A stretch of DNA of 64,000 bases from Heliopora coerulea (lineage: Eukaryota; Cnidaria; Anthozoa; Scleralcyonacea; Helioporidae): assembly GCA_030142905.1 (NCBI GenBank), contig JASJOG010000025.1:2445001-2509000 (forward strand), written 5' to 3'. Under the pieces are notes generated by a model that searched no databases, had not been told where the DNA came from, and saw nothing but the letters and a program-made list of their open reading frames with translations. The position numbers and the translations under genes are program-made. The stretch's first letter is position 1. The number at the start of each line of letters is the position of its first letter. This document shows positions 58,001-64,000 of this stretch, piece by piece.

Positions 58001-61000
58001 TAAATATTTAATTACAGCACACACAACAGTAAAGTAAATGAATTTAATGTTTTATATTGCTATATTTTACTTGCGAAATTTTAAACCACACCCTTTTACA
58101 TGTAAATCAGATATTTCATATATGAAAATTTTCCGTTTTTATTTGTGCAACAAGCATTTCTATTGTAAAATGTCTTCATTCCATGATTTTCGTGTGAGAA
58201 GTAATAAACGTAAAACAAATTGCAGTGTTTGGTCGTGTCATTAGAACACGAGAAACGTATAAATCTATGTATTAGATGTATTAAAGGTGTTTTTGATTTG
58301 ACTTCTCATTCGATATGATTGGCATCTTTGAAATACTGCATAGGATACTGAACTCATGGGATAGCGATTATAACCGTATGCAAAATTTATTATTATCGAC
58401 ATGGCTTGCCTTGAAGATGCATTATTAAGGCTGACAGCCTTTTAGATATTCAGTTTGATGAAAAAGTTGAAGAAGTTTATAATACAATGAAGCCTTAACA
58501 CTTGTTAATAACGTTTTGATCATAGTTTTTATCTTTACTGAGAAATCAAGACCCTACGTCATTAATCTAGCTTCATTGGTCAGAAATCGATGGCAAATTT
58601 TTCATTGAGCAGGCAAAAATGATTTACCCTCTAAGTTATGTTAACACTGGCTACAATAGACCATGAGTTAAGTCACATTAATTTTACGTCACACACTCGC
58701 CCATCCTGAGGAAAATACATTGACAATTCATGAAATTGTAGAGAAATTTTTCATGAAAATCTGACACTGCCGAAGTTAACTGAAAAATGTTGACTCGAGC
58801 GAGATTTCAACTCGCACCTTCGGGATACCTGTCCGCCGCTCTACCTATTGAGCTATCAAGTCCACAGGTGTCTCGCGACACCTTAACGCTAATCCATGAT
58901 AGGATGTGAAGTGTTTCAAGTCTATTTCAGAATCATCCTCAGAGATACATAAAGAGAAATTTTCCATGGTGATCTATCAATGTATCTCTGTGGATGATTT
59001 TGAAATAGAATTCAAACACTACACATCCTATCATGGATAATCGTTAAGTTGTCGCGAGAATATCTCGTGCACTTAAGTTGAATAAAATCTCGCCTTCAAC
59101 ACTGTAAACTCGAAAGCTCAAAAGGTAGAACGGCGGACAGGTATCCCTAGGAAAAGAGTTCAAATCCAGCTCAAGTCAACATTCTTCAGTTGACTTCGGC
59201 AGTGTCAGATTATCATGAAAAATTTCTCTTCATGTATCTCTGAGGATAATTCTGAAATATTCATGAAATCGTCTTCACTTAAAACATTCTAGCAACCGTT
59301 TTGAGACGATTCAAAGCAAAACTCCCAATTTCACCCATTTTCTTTCCTCATAAATTCCCACTGATGTTTCAATAACTCCAAAGATAAGTACTTTACTAAT
59401 ACAGGACCCACGTTGATAAGGTATAAAATAGGATAAAATACTCATTAACCCTTTAAGGGTCAACGTCCTGTATACAAGACAGCAGGAACAAAAGAACAAG
59501 TGAAAGAGCAAGGTGAAAATAATGACAAAAAATTAACAAAAGAAAACGAATTCAACCTTTAAAAGGTTAATAATAACGATAGTAATTATAATAATACAGC
59601 ATAAAGTAAAGAATAGTGAATAAGCTGATATTTTTAACAAGGTCTATGTATCAGTGAGAAGAAACAATCAGCTTACCAATTAGTTTGCACAGAAGTGTCG
59701 CTTTCTTGTCTGGTATATCTTTCTTAATTTTTTTCACGATATCTTCTAACATGATCATGCTCAAGGAATTCACTCCCGATGACACAGTGCTACAGAATGG
59801 TAATTAGTATTGTTGTTTATTACTACATAACAAGTTCTGAGACTGAGAGCTCGTTGTTCAAACATGTTCCTTTCTAGAACCATTTCCCACTAGAAATACA
59901 ACAAAGCAATTGCAAACATTTGCAAACTCATTACAAAGCAAAGTACGCATTTACAGATTTCATACGGGCCAATAAGGCTCGTGCACACGACCAGATCTCC
60001 CTTCACTAGTTATCCCTTGGCTAGTTTTAATTGCTTGTGTACACGACAAAACCCTCCAATGATTTTTTTTACTTCTCGAGTTACCTCCTTGACAAGCTTA
60101 TCATTAATTCCTTATGTCTGAAGCCATCAAGGAAATCCTGACGAGAGATTGCAAGGAATACATAGTACTCCACATTTCGCAACAAAATGTGAGTTCCAAT
60201 ATCATCTTTCAAACAAATATATTTCATTCATCCAAACATCGACAATCCTTTTTTCAAGACGGAGATTTTAAGCTTCGAAGCCATGAGTTTAAGGAAATCG
60301 AGATCGATGAAGTAGCAACCACGGGTACACAAAAACAAAAGCAGGGGGAAGAGCGTTTATGATGAACTAGGTAAACCTTTAAAAGACCCGTAGTAAACTA
60401 GGATCCTGTTAAGGTAAAAAAAAATTACGTCGGAAAACTCCATAACCCCCACAAAAATTTTATTGATAGTAAAAGAAATTCCATCATAACTCCTTTGAAG
60501 AAGAATTACAAACTTCAATTTTTATCAAGATGTGACGTCATAGTGACGTCACTTATGATAAAAATTTCATTTCTACTTTACAATTTGTTTTTCAGTTTGC
60601 CGTAAGAATTACAATCAGGTGCAAAATATTTGATACATTTATGAGCTTCCTGGTATTAATCTGCAGTCAGACAGGAAAAAGGTCTTAAAGACTATCTTTA
60701 ACCTTCGCTTCTCTTCCCTCCTAGATCAATGTTGCTTTCTTGTGATGACTAAGTGCCGGACATGTCAAATTTACCTGCTTGACCAACACTGTTCGGGAGA
60801 GCGAGTAGAAAAAATCACGCGAAACATTTTTGTTTAGAAACACAGTTTACCTTCCGTAAGGCATACTTCGCTAACTGGCCTTAACAATCAGCCTAACTTT
60901 AAAATACTTTACCGACGTCCATATCAGTAAAGGCGACGATTCAAGGTAATGTGACAATCAAAAGTTGTTCATCATATACACAAGCAAATAAATCTGTTAA

Positions 61001-61653
61001 GGAACTTGTCAAGGAAAACTTGATTTTGAACACGGGGCTTAAGTATGTAAAATAATATAATCCTGCGACGACATATTGGGCATTAGACAATTTGCATAAT
61101 CAGATCGCGCTAAAATATCCGTACTGCCAGACGAGGGGTATATGTAGAATCAGAAGCGTGGGGGCCCCAGCGCCCTCCAAAAAATCCTGGCCTAGCCAAA
61201 GAGCTAACACTACTAGTAGAGTAATGTAATCATCAATTACTTTCAAGGTAGACATTACCACAATTCCAGGTGAGATGTATATATGTACCATATGTTGCCG
61301 TCCAAAGTGCATTTCCAAATTTCAATGATTCATGCTTAAAAATGGGATGATAAACCTCAAGATTGTTTATCACTTGAATTAAGCAACTACTTGCTTGTCT
61401 TTGTATCATTATAGCATGATGCAAGCGATCAACTACCCCACATCGTCGGCCACTAGTTAAAAAGCTTAAGTTTGTTGTTTAAATTTAACAGTGCTAAAAT
61501 ATGTTACAAAACTAAACGGAGAGAAACTGAGACATATACGCCATAATCTGAAATGTTACATCACCTAAGACATCCACTAAACAGAGAAGCGACAAAAAGT
61601 CCCGGAATTCCTTTCATGTAACTCAGCTTATCGACAACAAAATATGGCAAAAT
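30953..61653 (-). CDS. SLC5-family sodium/solute symporter (host gene, six exons seen; partial)
   Basis: Six exons on the minus strand, 61565-61653, 59677-59789, 57821-57918, 57200-57286, 37995-38182 and 30953-31053, join in frame with GT-AG borders. All five splice phases agree (2, 1, 0, 0, 2). The product is the middle and later part of a sodium-coupled transporter of the SLC5 fold, most like the monocarboxylate/multivitamin branch (SLC5A8/A12/A6). Key blocks are KGIPGLFVASLFSGCLS, the TVSSGVNSLSMIMLEDIV signature, FNLCAGPLSGLFILGML and YYGAVGTLVTIVVGIIF. It would sit in the plasma membrane and carry an organic solute with sodium. N-terminal exons lie above 61653 or outside; C-terminal exons are not found. 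No lesion is seen in any exon, so it is probably a working gene. Confidence 0.87.
31054..32517. other. SLC5 intron, no gene or clear repeat seen
   Basis: AT-rich intronic DNA without recognised features. Confidence 0.4.
32518..32845 (+). repeat. tRNA-derived SINE with inverted flanks
   Basis: A tRNA-like core at about 32723-32790 shows an A-box-like TAGTTCAACTGATAGAGCGG and a B-box-like GTTCAAATCCC. It is flanked by inverted copies of a CACTGCCGAAGTCAACTGAA / TTTTCATGATAATCT motif (32518-32566 and 32795-32845). Anticodon-region sequence (GGGCCGGTATACC) is not a sensible tRNA. Same family as copies near 59 kb. Confidence 0.75.
33043..33100. repeat. Three-copy tandem repeat (~19 bp unit)
   Basis: CGAGGGTTCTATTCTCGG-like units repeat three times with small spacers. 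Confidence 0.7.
33332..34612 (+). repeat. Dispersed repeat, copy 1 (partner at 55329-57040)
   Basis: From TACATCATTTGAACACTGAA to the GGGTGGGCGAGG block near 34600 it matches 55329-57040, with indels. Both copies keep a short open frame starting ATGGCT at 33383 and 55380 (NMHWPTVHLLQQRF / NMHLPTVHFLQQRF). Copy 1 lacks about 720 bp present in copy 2 (around 55830-56550), and carries an internal duplication of a CTTCCAGTTATAGTAAGGA block (34212 and 34491). The family is not recognised. Confidence 0.75.
34613..36359. other. SLC5 intron, no gene recognised
   Basis: No coding region or repeat that I can name. Confidence 0.4.
36381..37004 (+). pseudogene. LINE C-terminal domain fragment
   Basis: Open for 207 residues: EWYRNNLLKGNFGKYNTMTM (after the catalytic core), LRLLDVTVGERMNFNEHINN, then LFKSSILPNLTYCYLTWHFC and RRLEQIQERGLRAIFED. 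These are the conserved post-reverse-transcriptase motifs of CR1/L2-like elements. The catalytic YADD part and everything upstream are missing. Confidence 0.8.
37276..37880. mobile_element. 605 bp MITE (CACTGG...CCAGTG)
   Basis: Left end CACTGGCGGCCAAAAAGAAC continues TGCTC; the right end is its imperfect inverse (GAGCAGTTCTTCTTGACCTC then CAGTG). TATAAT lies next to both ends (37269-37274, one base before the tip, and 37881-37886), a probable 6-7 bp target duplication. No transposase is encoded. It interrupts the LINE 3' region. Confidence 0.72.
37995..38182 (-). CDS. SLC5 exon E
   Basis: Acceptor CTCGTTATTAG, donor GTAAATAATT. Encodes GAYIGLAAGLASVMWIYCGG and LFYPPNRYAAPISVKECVTF, a membrane span followed by an extracellular loop with Asn-glycosylation-type NSSI. 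Follows exon D directly in the protein although 19 kb of intron lies between them. Confidence 0.87.
38183..39329. other. SLC5 intron, no gene recognised
   Basis: A G-rich stretch near 38880-38975 (short runs of GGGG and GCCC) stands out in composition but has no coding sense I can support. Confidence 0.35.
39330..39850 (+). mobile_element. Penelope-like element 3' fragment (GIY-YIG end)
   Basis: Encodes IPCSDCDQEYIGQTKGEFG and TRLKKHQKAISF, ending GLLPDTYLHFLNG near 39667. That is the GIY-YIG endonuclease and tail of a second Penelope subfamily, clearly different from the copy at 14463. The 3' flank has a folded motif GACACTAGACCGGAGTGTCG followed by AAACG (39738-39761), common at Penelope 3' ends and related to their hammerhead ribozyme sequences. 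Reverse transcriptase is missing. Confidence 0.75.
39851..42999. other. SLC5 intron, no gene recognised
   Basis: Over 3 kb of AT-rich intron. Short frames such as 42416-42694 have no recognisable domain. Confidence 0.35.
43000..43256 (+). mobile_element. Penelope-like element GIY-YIG fragment, third subfamily
   Basis: Coding sense CECGSRYGGRTTQRLSERIK then QHVASVIRNKTVPLRN. It matches the Penelope/Neptune GIY-YIG end with Gly for Val in the YVG motif. About 80 residues, ending FSIVTKCRSAF. Truncated by the LINE that begins at 43254. Confidence 0.7.
43254..45592 (+). pseudogene. LINE endonuclease-end / reverse transcriptase, several nonsense codons
   Basis: In order: the last endonuclease block (SDHSLIY), linker (WITPQIKQRMRKRDFHKK), NLKASKATGMDNIPVKALK, ENYRPISILPIISKIFE, GVAFLDIRKAFDSVNHDILL, CGIPQGSILGPLLFLLYVND and the catalytic TPYLYADDTQIS. 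Then WLLKNKLQHHPTKTKVM and the C-terminal MRCIKPYVPPATLQ, YCSPLWDNCGKTLQ. Stops interrupt it near 43426, 43555, 44281, 44449, 44830 and 45229, but the frame is otherwise kept, so damage is mostly point mutation. YADD is intact. Confidence 0.85.
43254..45799 (+). mobile_element. CR1/L2-like LINE with (ACCT)n tail
   Basis: Starts inside the endonuclease domain (TPTSASLIDLILTNKPENIS, GISDHSLIYAV), so it is 5'-truncated. It runs through reverse transcriptase to a 3' end of ACCT units at 45771-45799. Confidence 0.85.
47651..50570 (+). pseudogene. Gypsy pol: reverse transcriptase, RNase H, integrase
   Basis: Begins at the last protease residues (SPNLLGRNWI). Reverse transcriptase: YCKARPVPYAIKDKIEKEM, KLDLKQAYQQLLL, LPYGISSAPGIFQRTMENVL and VRVDDILVS, where the usual Tyr of YVDD is Arg. 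RNase H: ACDASPYGLGAVL and INTDHKPLLG. Integrase zinc domain: HETHPGICRMKALARSFVWW with the CIVCQ pair; catalytic acids in HVDYAGQF, VSDNRSCFTSEEF and YHPASNGLAERAVQ. The C-terminal end (LKPGDLVYARNYAQGEKW, GPVSFEVEL) closes it. Lesions: TGA at 48581, frameshift near 49085, TAA at 49414, frameshift near 50105. Confidence 0.88.
50672..50752 (+). repeat. Gypsy 3' LTR (81 bp)
   Basis: TGTAGTAGATTCACTTCCGT at the start, ACTACA at the end, followed by the CTTAT duplication. The first 30 bp match 47610-47640, the surviving piece of the 5' LTR. Confidence 0.85.
52798..53193 (-). CDS. HIRAN-domain protein carried by the Tigger element
   Basis: Intact 131-residue frame. The sequence RGHHVYKDKWAPTIGESLHC, then NKKDKYAVAIMKDNRVVGHV and PLSYSQHLSQFLQ, fits the HIRAN fold, a small DNA-end-binding domain found in HLTF/Rad5. 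No helicase is attached. It starts 195 bp from the transposase ATG on the opposite strand, so the two could share a promoter region. Unlike the transposase it has no frameshift or stop. Similar stand-alone HIRAN-like proteins are common in corals and sponges, from memory. Possible roles are binding the transposon ends or a captured host gene; this is inference. Confidence 0.65.
   Translation of the reverse strand: MSGADRYSFDSFVRGHHVYKDKWAPTIGESLHCMRELLNKKDKYAVAIMKDNRVVGHVPLSYSQHLSQFLQIRSSSLSCKVTGERVNRGGGYGLEVPCQYVIDGSTLAVNWLRKRIESERAILDGADFRNQ
53389..55035 (+). pseudogene. pogo/Tigger transposase (DDE), broken
   Basis: N-terminal Psq-type helix-turn-helix: SKKKTLTLEEIMRVLDYGQD and ADVFEVGKTQVARALKDK. 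CENP-B-like domain: SNGWLGRWKDHYRIKQR. DDE core: IWNEDETGCFFRAL (first Asp), ILFLDNAGCHPESL and VFLPPNTTLRLQPLDAGVIR (second Asp and following acid region). The acidic C-terminal tail continues to 55035. Stops at about 53554 and 53701 and a break between 54160 and 54235, which removes the WKSQNPRCFKN to LDNAGC connection, disable it. Confidence 0.87.
55329..57040 (+). repeat. Dispersed repeat, copy 2 (partner at 33332-34612)
   Basis: Begins at the right Tigger border (TACATTATTTGAACACTAAA), so Tigger probably inserted into this repeat. It holds about 720 bp (55830-56550) that copy 1 lacks. Similarity ends near the GGGTGGGCGAGG block at 57000-57013 and a short tail. The small frame at 55380-55562 is truncated by a stop relative to copy 1. 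Function unknown. Confidence 0.75.
57041..57080 (+). ncRNA. Hammerhead-ribozyme-like motif (weak)
   Basis: CTGATGA (57050-57056), a short stem-loop (GAC TGAATT GTC) and GAAAC (57070-57074) match the order of the hammerhead core, with one extra A in stem II. I could not verify stems I and III. Penelope-like elements often carry such motifs, so this may be a retroelement remnant. Confidence 0.35.
57110..57160. repeat. (ATGT)n microsatellite
   Basis: ATGT units with one interruption, just upstream (in plus coordinates) of SLC5 exon D. Confidence 0.85.
57200..57286 (-). CDS. SLC5 exon D
   Basis: Acceptor TTATTTTAAAG, donor GTAATTAAAG. Encodes LTYSLFNLCAGPLSGLFILG then MLTRRANWK; this is the conserved segment containing the F-N-x-x-x-G-P-L-x-G-L-F pattern of SLC5 proteins. 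Phase 0 at both ends. Confidence 0.88.
57821..57918 (-). CDS. SLC5 exon C
   Basis: Acceptor at ATTAAG, donor GTAAATATTT. Encodes VMAKYIDLGVIYGAVIILGA and IVLKYVRVVLLIQ, a membrane span. Enters in phase 1 from exon B and leaves in phase 0. Confidence 0.83.
57919..58737. other. SLC5 intron, no gene recognised
   Basis: AT-rich intron with no named repeat. Confidence 0.4.
58738..58968 (-). repeat. tRNA-derived SINE, minus orientation
   Basis: Minus-strand tRNA-like core at about 58795-58866 with TAGCTCAATAGGTAGAGCGG (A box) and a degenerate B box, followed by the CAGTTAACTTCGGCAGTGTC tail. Arranged head to head with the next copy. Confidence 0.75.
58969..59262 (+). repeat. tRNA-derived SINE, plus orientation
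   Basis: Plus-strand copy with tRNA-like core at about 59108-59178 (AAGCTCAAAAGGTAGAACGG; GTTCAAATCC) and the CAGTTGACTTCGGCAGTGTC tail. It faces the preceding copy, so the two could form a large stem. Confidence 0.75.
59677..59789 (-). CDS. SLC5 exon B
   Basis: Acceptor CCATTCTGTAG, donor GTAAGCTG. Encodes TVSSGVNSLSMIMLEDIVKK and IKKDIPDKKATLLCKLI. T-V-S-S-G-x-N-S followed by an acidic E-D-I-V block is the SLC5 family signature region (compare S-T-V-S-T...N-A-L-A in SLC5A8). Enters in phase 2 and leaves in phase 1. Confidence 0.9.
59790..61564. other. SLC5 intron with paired CRE-like sites
   Basis: No gene. TGACGTCA occurs twice, at 60533-60540 and 60544-60551. Otherwise AT-rich. Confidence 0.45.
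61565..61653 (-). CDS. SLC5 exon A (first one found)
   Basis: Acceptor CTATGATTTAG, donor GTGATGTAAC. Encodes ILPYFVVDKLSYMKGIPGLF then VASLFSGCLS, which precedes the TVSSGVNS block in all SLC5 proteins. Starts in phase 0. The donor GTGATG is weak but used by phase agreement. Confidence 0.87.
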
Positions 61654-62225
61654 CTAAATCATAGTAGGAAAAACAAAAGAATAATTGTTTTATATGAAGA
61701 CTCGACAAGCAAATATTAGTACAGAGTATTTATGAGTATTAGTGTAAGGGACCGATTACATGTGGCGGGCTGGCTTGGTCAGCCGAGATAATTTCATTTA
61801 AGCATATGTAGTCGGAACCAGTGCCCCCATGCACATTTTGTTCAGGAGGACTGTAGTATCGTTTGGTCCCCCTTAAAACAGATATGGTAACACTCTGCCT
61901 AGTGATTTTTAGTTTATACCACCGCACTCACTTGTATTGCAAAATTAAAGCAGAAAATATATATTGAATGCTTTTGAGATTAAAAGTGAATAGAGGAAAA
62001 CAGCGTCCGTTTGATTCCACTTTCCTGCTAGCATATCCTGGTTAGTGCATCGTAGGGTTTACTATTAACGTAGTTTCGACAGGATACGGCTAGACTGTAT
62101 CACAGCTCAAGCATTAAGGAAGATTCACGGAGTCGTATGAAGTTCACACGGGCAGAATGAGCTATTTAATGGCGTCCTAGTAGTCTAGTAGTTCTCTGTC
62201 AGATTTTGATACTAAAAAAATTAAA
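61654..62225. other. Intronic DNA, no gene recognised
   Basis: A minus-strand frame at 61739-61927 looks unlike SLC5. No further exon seen. Confidence 0.4.
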
Positions 62226-63780
62226 ATGGCAAATTTGGAAAAAGGGAAACCTACTTTCGTTGGTACAAGGTACCTTGGTCCTTTGTTTTTAATTTTTATT
62301 GCCACTACAAATGATTCTTGCCTATACGAATGTCAAATTAATAATGACTCAATCAAAATGAAGCTTAAAAGATTGCATTCTCGGGCTACCAAAGTTACTA
62401 GCGACTACGTTCCTCTTCTCTGATGAAGAACTGAAGGTTATCAATGACTTAAAGAGTGACCAAACCATTCTCATGATGAGACCGGACAAATGCAATGGTG
62501 CCGTGGTCATTGACCAAATCGAGAACACAAAGATGGAAGACATTCTTTTTGATCTGGATAAATTCCGGATAATAACTTAATCAGGAACTTACTTCCCAGT
62601 TCGTTCAGAGTGAAAATAAAGTTAAGAACTTTCTCCATCTTTTGAAAGAAAATGGAACGATCTCTGATTATACCTACAATAAACTTTTTCCTTCCGGCTT
62701 TTGACTGTGCATTTTTTATGGGCTGCCCAGGGTTCCTAAAGCTGGCGTTTCCGTTAGACCCATCCTTTCGTGTATTGTTATCATACTTATTTTCTGGCCA
62801 AATTTCCCGTCTCAATTCTGCGCTCCATCCCTTCCGTTATTCACATGGTAAGAGATGCTGTTTCCTTTGCCTACGATCTTCTTTCTTTAAATCTCAATTC
62901 ATATAATTTAATTATGGCAAGTTTTGACATCAAGTCACTCTTTATAAACATTCCCTTAAACGAAACCATTAATATCATTGTTATCACATTGGTTACAAAC
63001 TCCATGCACTTTCATGATTTTACTTCCGACGTTTTTACCAAACGTTGACATTTATTCGTTAAAAATTGTCACTTTTTGTTTAATGACATTCTCGGAAAAA
63101 ATAGAGTTTCAAGAAGTCCTTTGCTGGGACTTTTGCTAACGTTTTCCTTTCTTGGCACGAACTCATTTGGCTTGATAATTGTTCGGCTGATTTTAAATCT
63201 GATTTTCATCGCAGATATGTTAATTATTGTTCTTTTACTATTTCGATCAAGTGACCATATCACAACTTTTCTAGGATATTTAAACCATCAACATCCTGTG
63301 TAACATTGTTTCTACTCATCCCAAATACTTTATAGACAAATGCGTTCATTGTATATTTGAAACAATTTTTAGCCCTAATTCTCAGGTTCCTTTCACAGGA
63401 CATCAGGAAGAAAGCTCCCCTTCCTTTCACAGGACATCACAGATACACCTTTAGATTTGGAAGCACTGTGCCAGTGTATTCATATTATTTTCATTCGCTT
63501 TCTTATCCGCCGGTTACTTCATTTGTCACATTTCCCACCTTTAAGGATACAGCTCCTAAGGGTCTTAGATCTTGTGTGGTGTATTATTTTAAATGTCAAT
63601 TTATAAGCATGTTGTATTTTGGCCAGACAAGCCATCACTTGGACCAAACAGGCAAAAAGTCTGTCAACTCTTCACCAACAAGCATTCTCACAAATCATCA
63701 GGATACTGGGCATTTTCACATGTTTCATTTGTAGCTCTGTCTTCATTCAAATCCACAAATGCACTAAGTGGTTTCTGAGC
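62226..63780 (+). mobile_element. Degenerate Penelope-like retroelement
   Basis: Plus-strand pieces of a Penelope-like reverse transcriptase in order. Near 62430-62580 the N-terminal block reads FSDEELKVINDLKSDQTILM then MRPDKCNGAVVID and MEDILFDLDKF. At 62900-62990 the catalytic motif A region reads MASFDIKSLFINIPLNETIN. At 63070-63160 are FNDILGKNRVSRSPLLGLLL blocks. At 63560-63670 lies a GIY-YIG endonuclease remnant (SCVVYYFKCQFISMLYFGQT). Frequent frameshifts mark an old copy. Fourth Penelope fragment in the window. Confidence 0.77.
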
Positions 63781-64000
63781 TAATACAACAGATTCCAATT
63801 TGACAAGCATCATCTTTAATATAAAATAATTAACCAAGCTTTCAAACAGAACATTTATATATTGTAAGTGCTTTCTACTCTGACGATAAATGTTTAGTCC
63901 GAAAACTTGTTTAATCATTTTATATTAAACTTTTAATTGCTACCAGAAACAGAACTGTACATGATAATTAAACTACTTTTCTATGTCACTCTCCTTACTT
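63781..64000. other. Window end, no gene recognised
   Basis: AT-rich DNA with no feature. Confidence 0.4.

Noticed and set aside
61739..61927. Minus-strand ORF as another SLC5 exon
   Set aside because: Sequence does not match the region expected before exon A and lacks convincing splice sites.

Overview
The window is nuclear DNA of an invertebrate animal, most likely a cnidarian (coral or anemone-like). The evidence is GT-AG introns, AT-rich sequence, CR1/L2-type LINEs ending in microsatellites, Penelope-like elements, tRNA-derived SINEs, Ty3/Gypsy, PIF/Harbinger, hAT and pogo/Tigger transposons, and a Polinton whose genes resemble those I know from Hydra and corals. The species assignment is an inference from repeat content.

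Region 1 (about 2-22 kb) is a nest of mobile elements. The outer layer is a PIF/Harbinger transposon: a two-exon MADF gene on + (2254-3955) converging on a HARBI1-type transposase on - (20445-21750). A complete-ended 16.0 kb Polinton/Maverick provirus sits between them (4321-20367), with about 180 bp terminal inverted repeats, AG...CT ends and the 6 bp target duplication GCAGTA. Its left half is on the minus strand: protein-primed DNA polymerase B, a zinc-ribbon protein, small membrane/coiled-coil proteins, an intact BRO-N/VRR-NUC/C2H2 fusion, a fibre-like protein and a large conserved unknown. Its right half is on the plus strand: chromodomain end of the integrase, two coiled-coil/membrane proteins, major capsid protein, A32-type packaging ATPase and a last coiled-coil protein. 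Almost every long gene is broken, so this is a dead provirus. It was itself hit by a hAT element, a Penelope fragment, a solo-LTR-like element and an unidentified insert.

Region 2 (22-30 kb) holds a LINE interrupted by a MITE, and a decayed minus-strand Gypsy element.

Region 3 (31-62 kb) is a real host gene on the minus strand. Six exons with matching splice phases encode part of an SLC5-family sodium/solute symporter (exons at 61.6, 59.7, 57.9, 57.2, 38.1 and 31.0 kb). Its introns are packed with repeats. The 19 kb intron holds two LINEs, PLE fragments and a triple nest: a Tigger transposon (45895-55328) containing a LINE, which contains a Ty3/Gypsy element with a 5 bp target duplication. 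The Tigger carries an intact HIRAN-domain gene beside its broken transposase.

Region 4 (62-64 kb) is a decayed Penelope-like reverse transcriptase on +, within or beyond the same host gene. Earlier SLC5 exons would lie above 64 kb; the C-terminal exons were not found.
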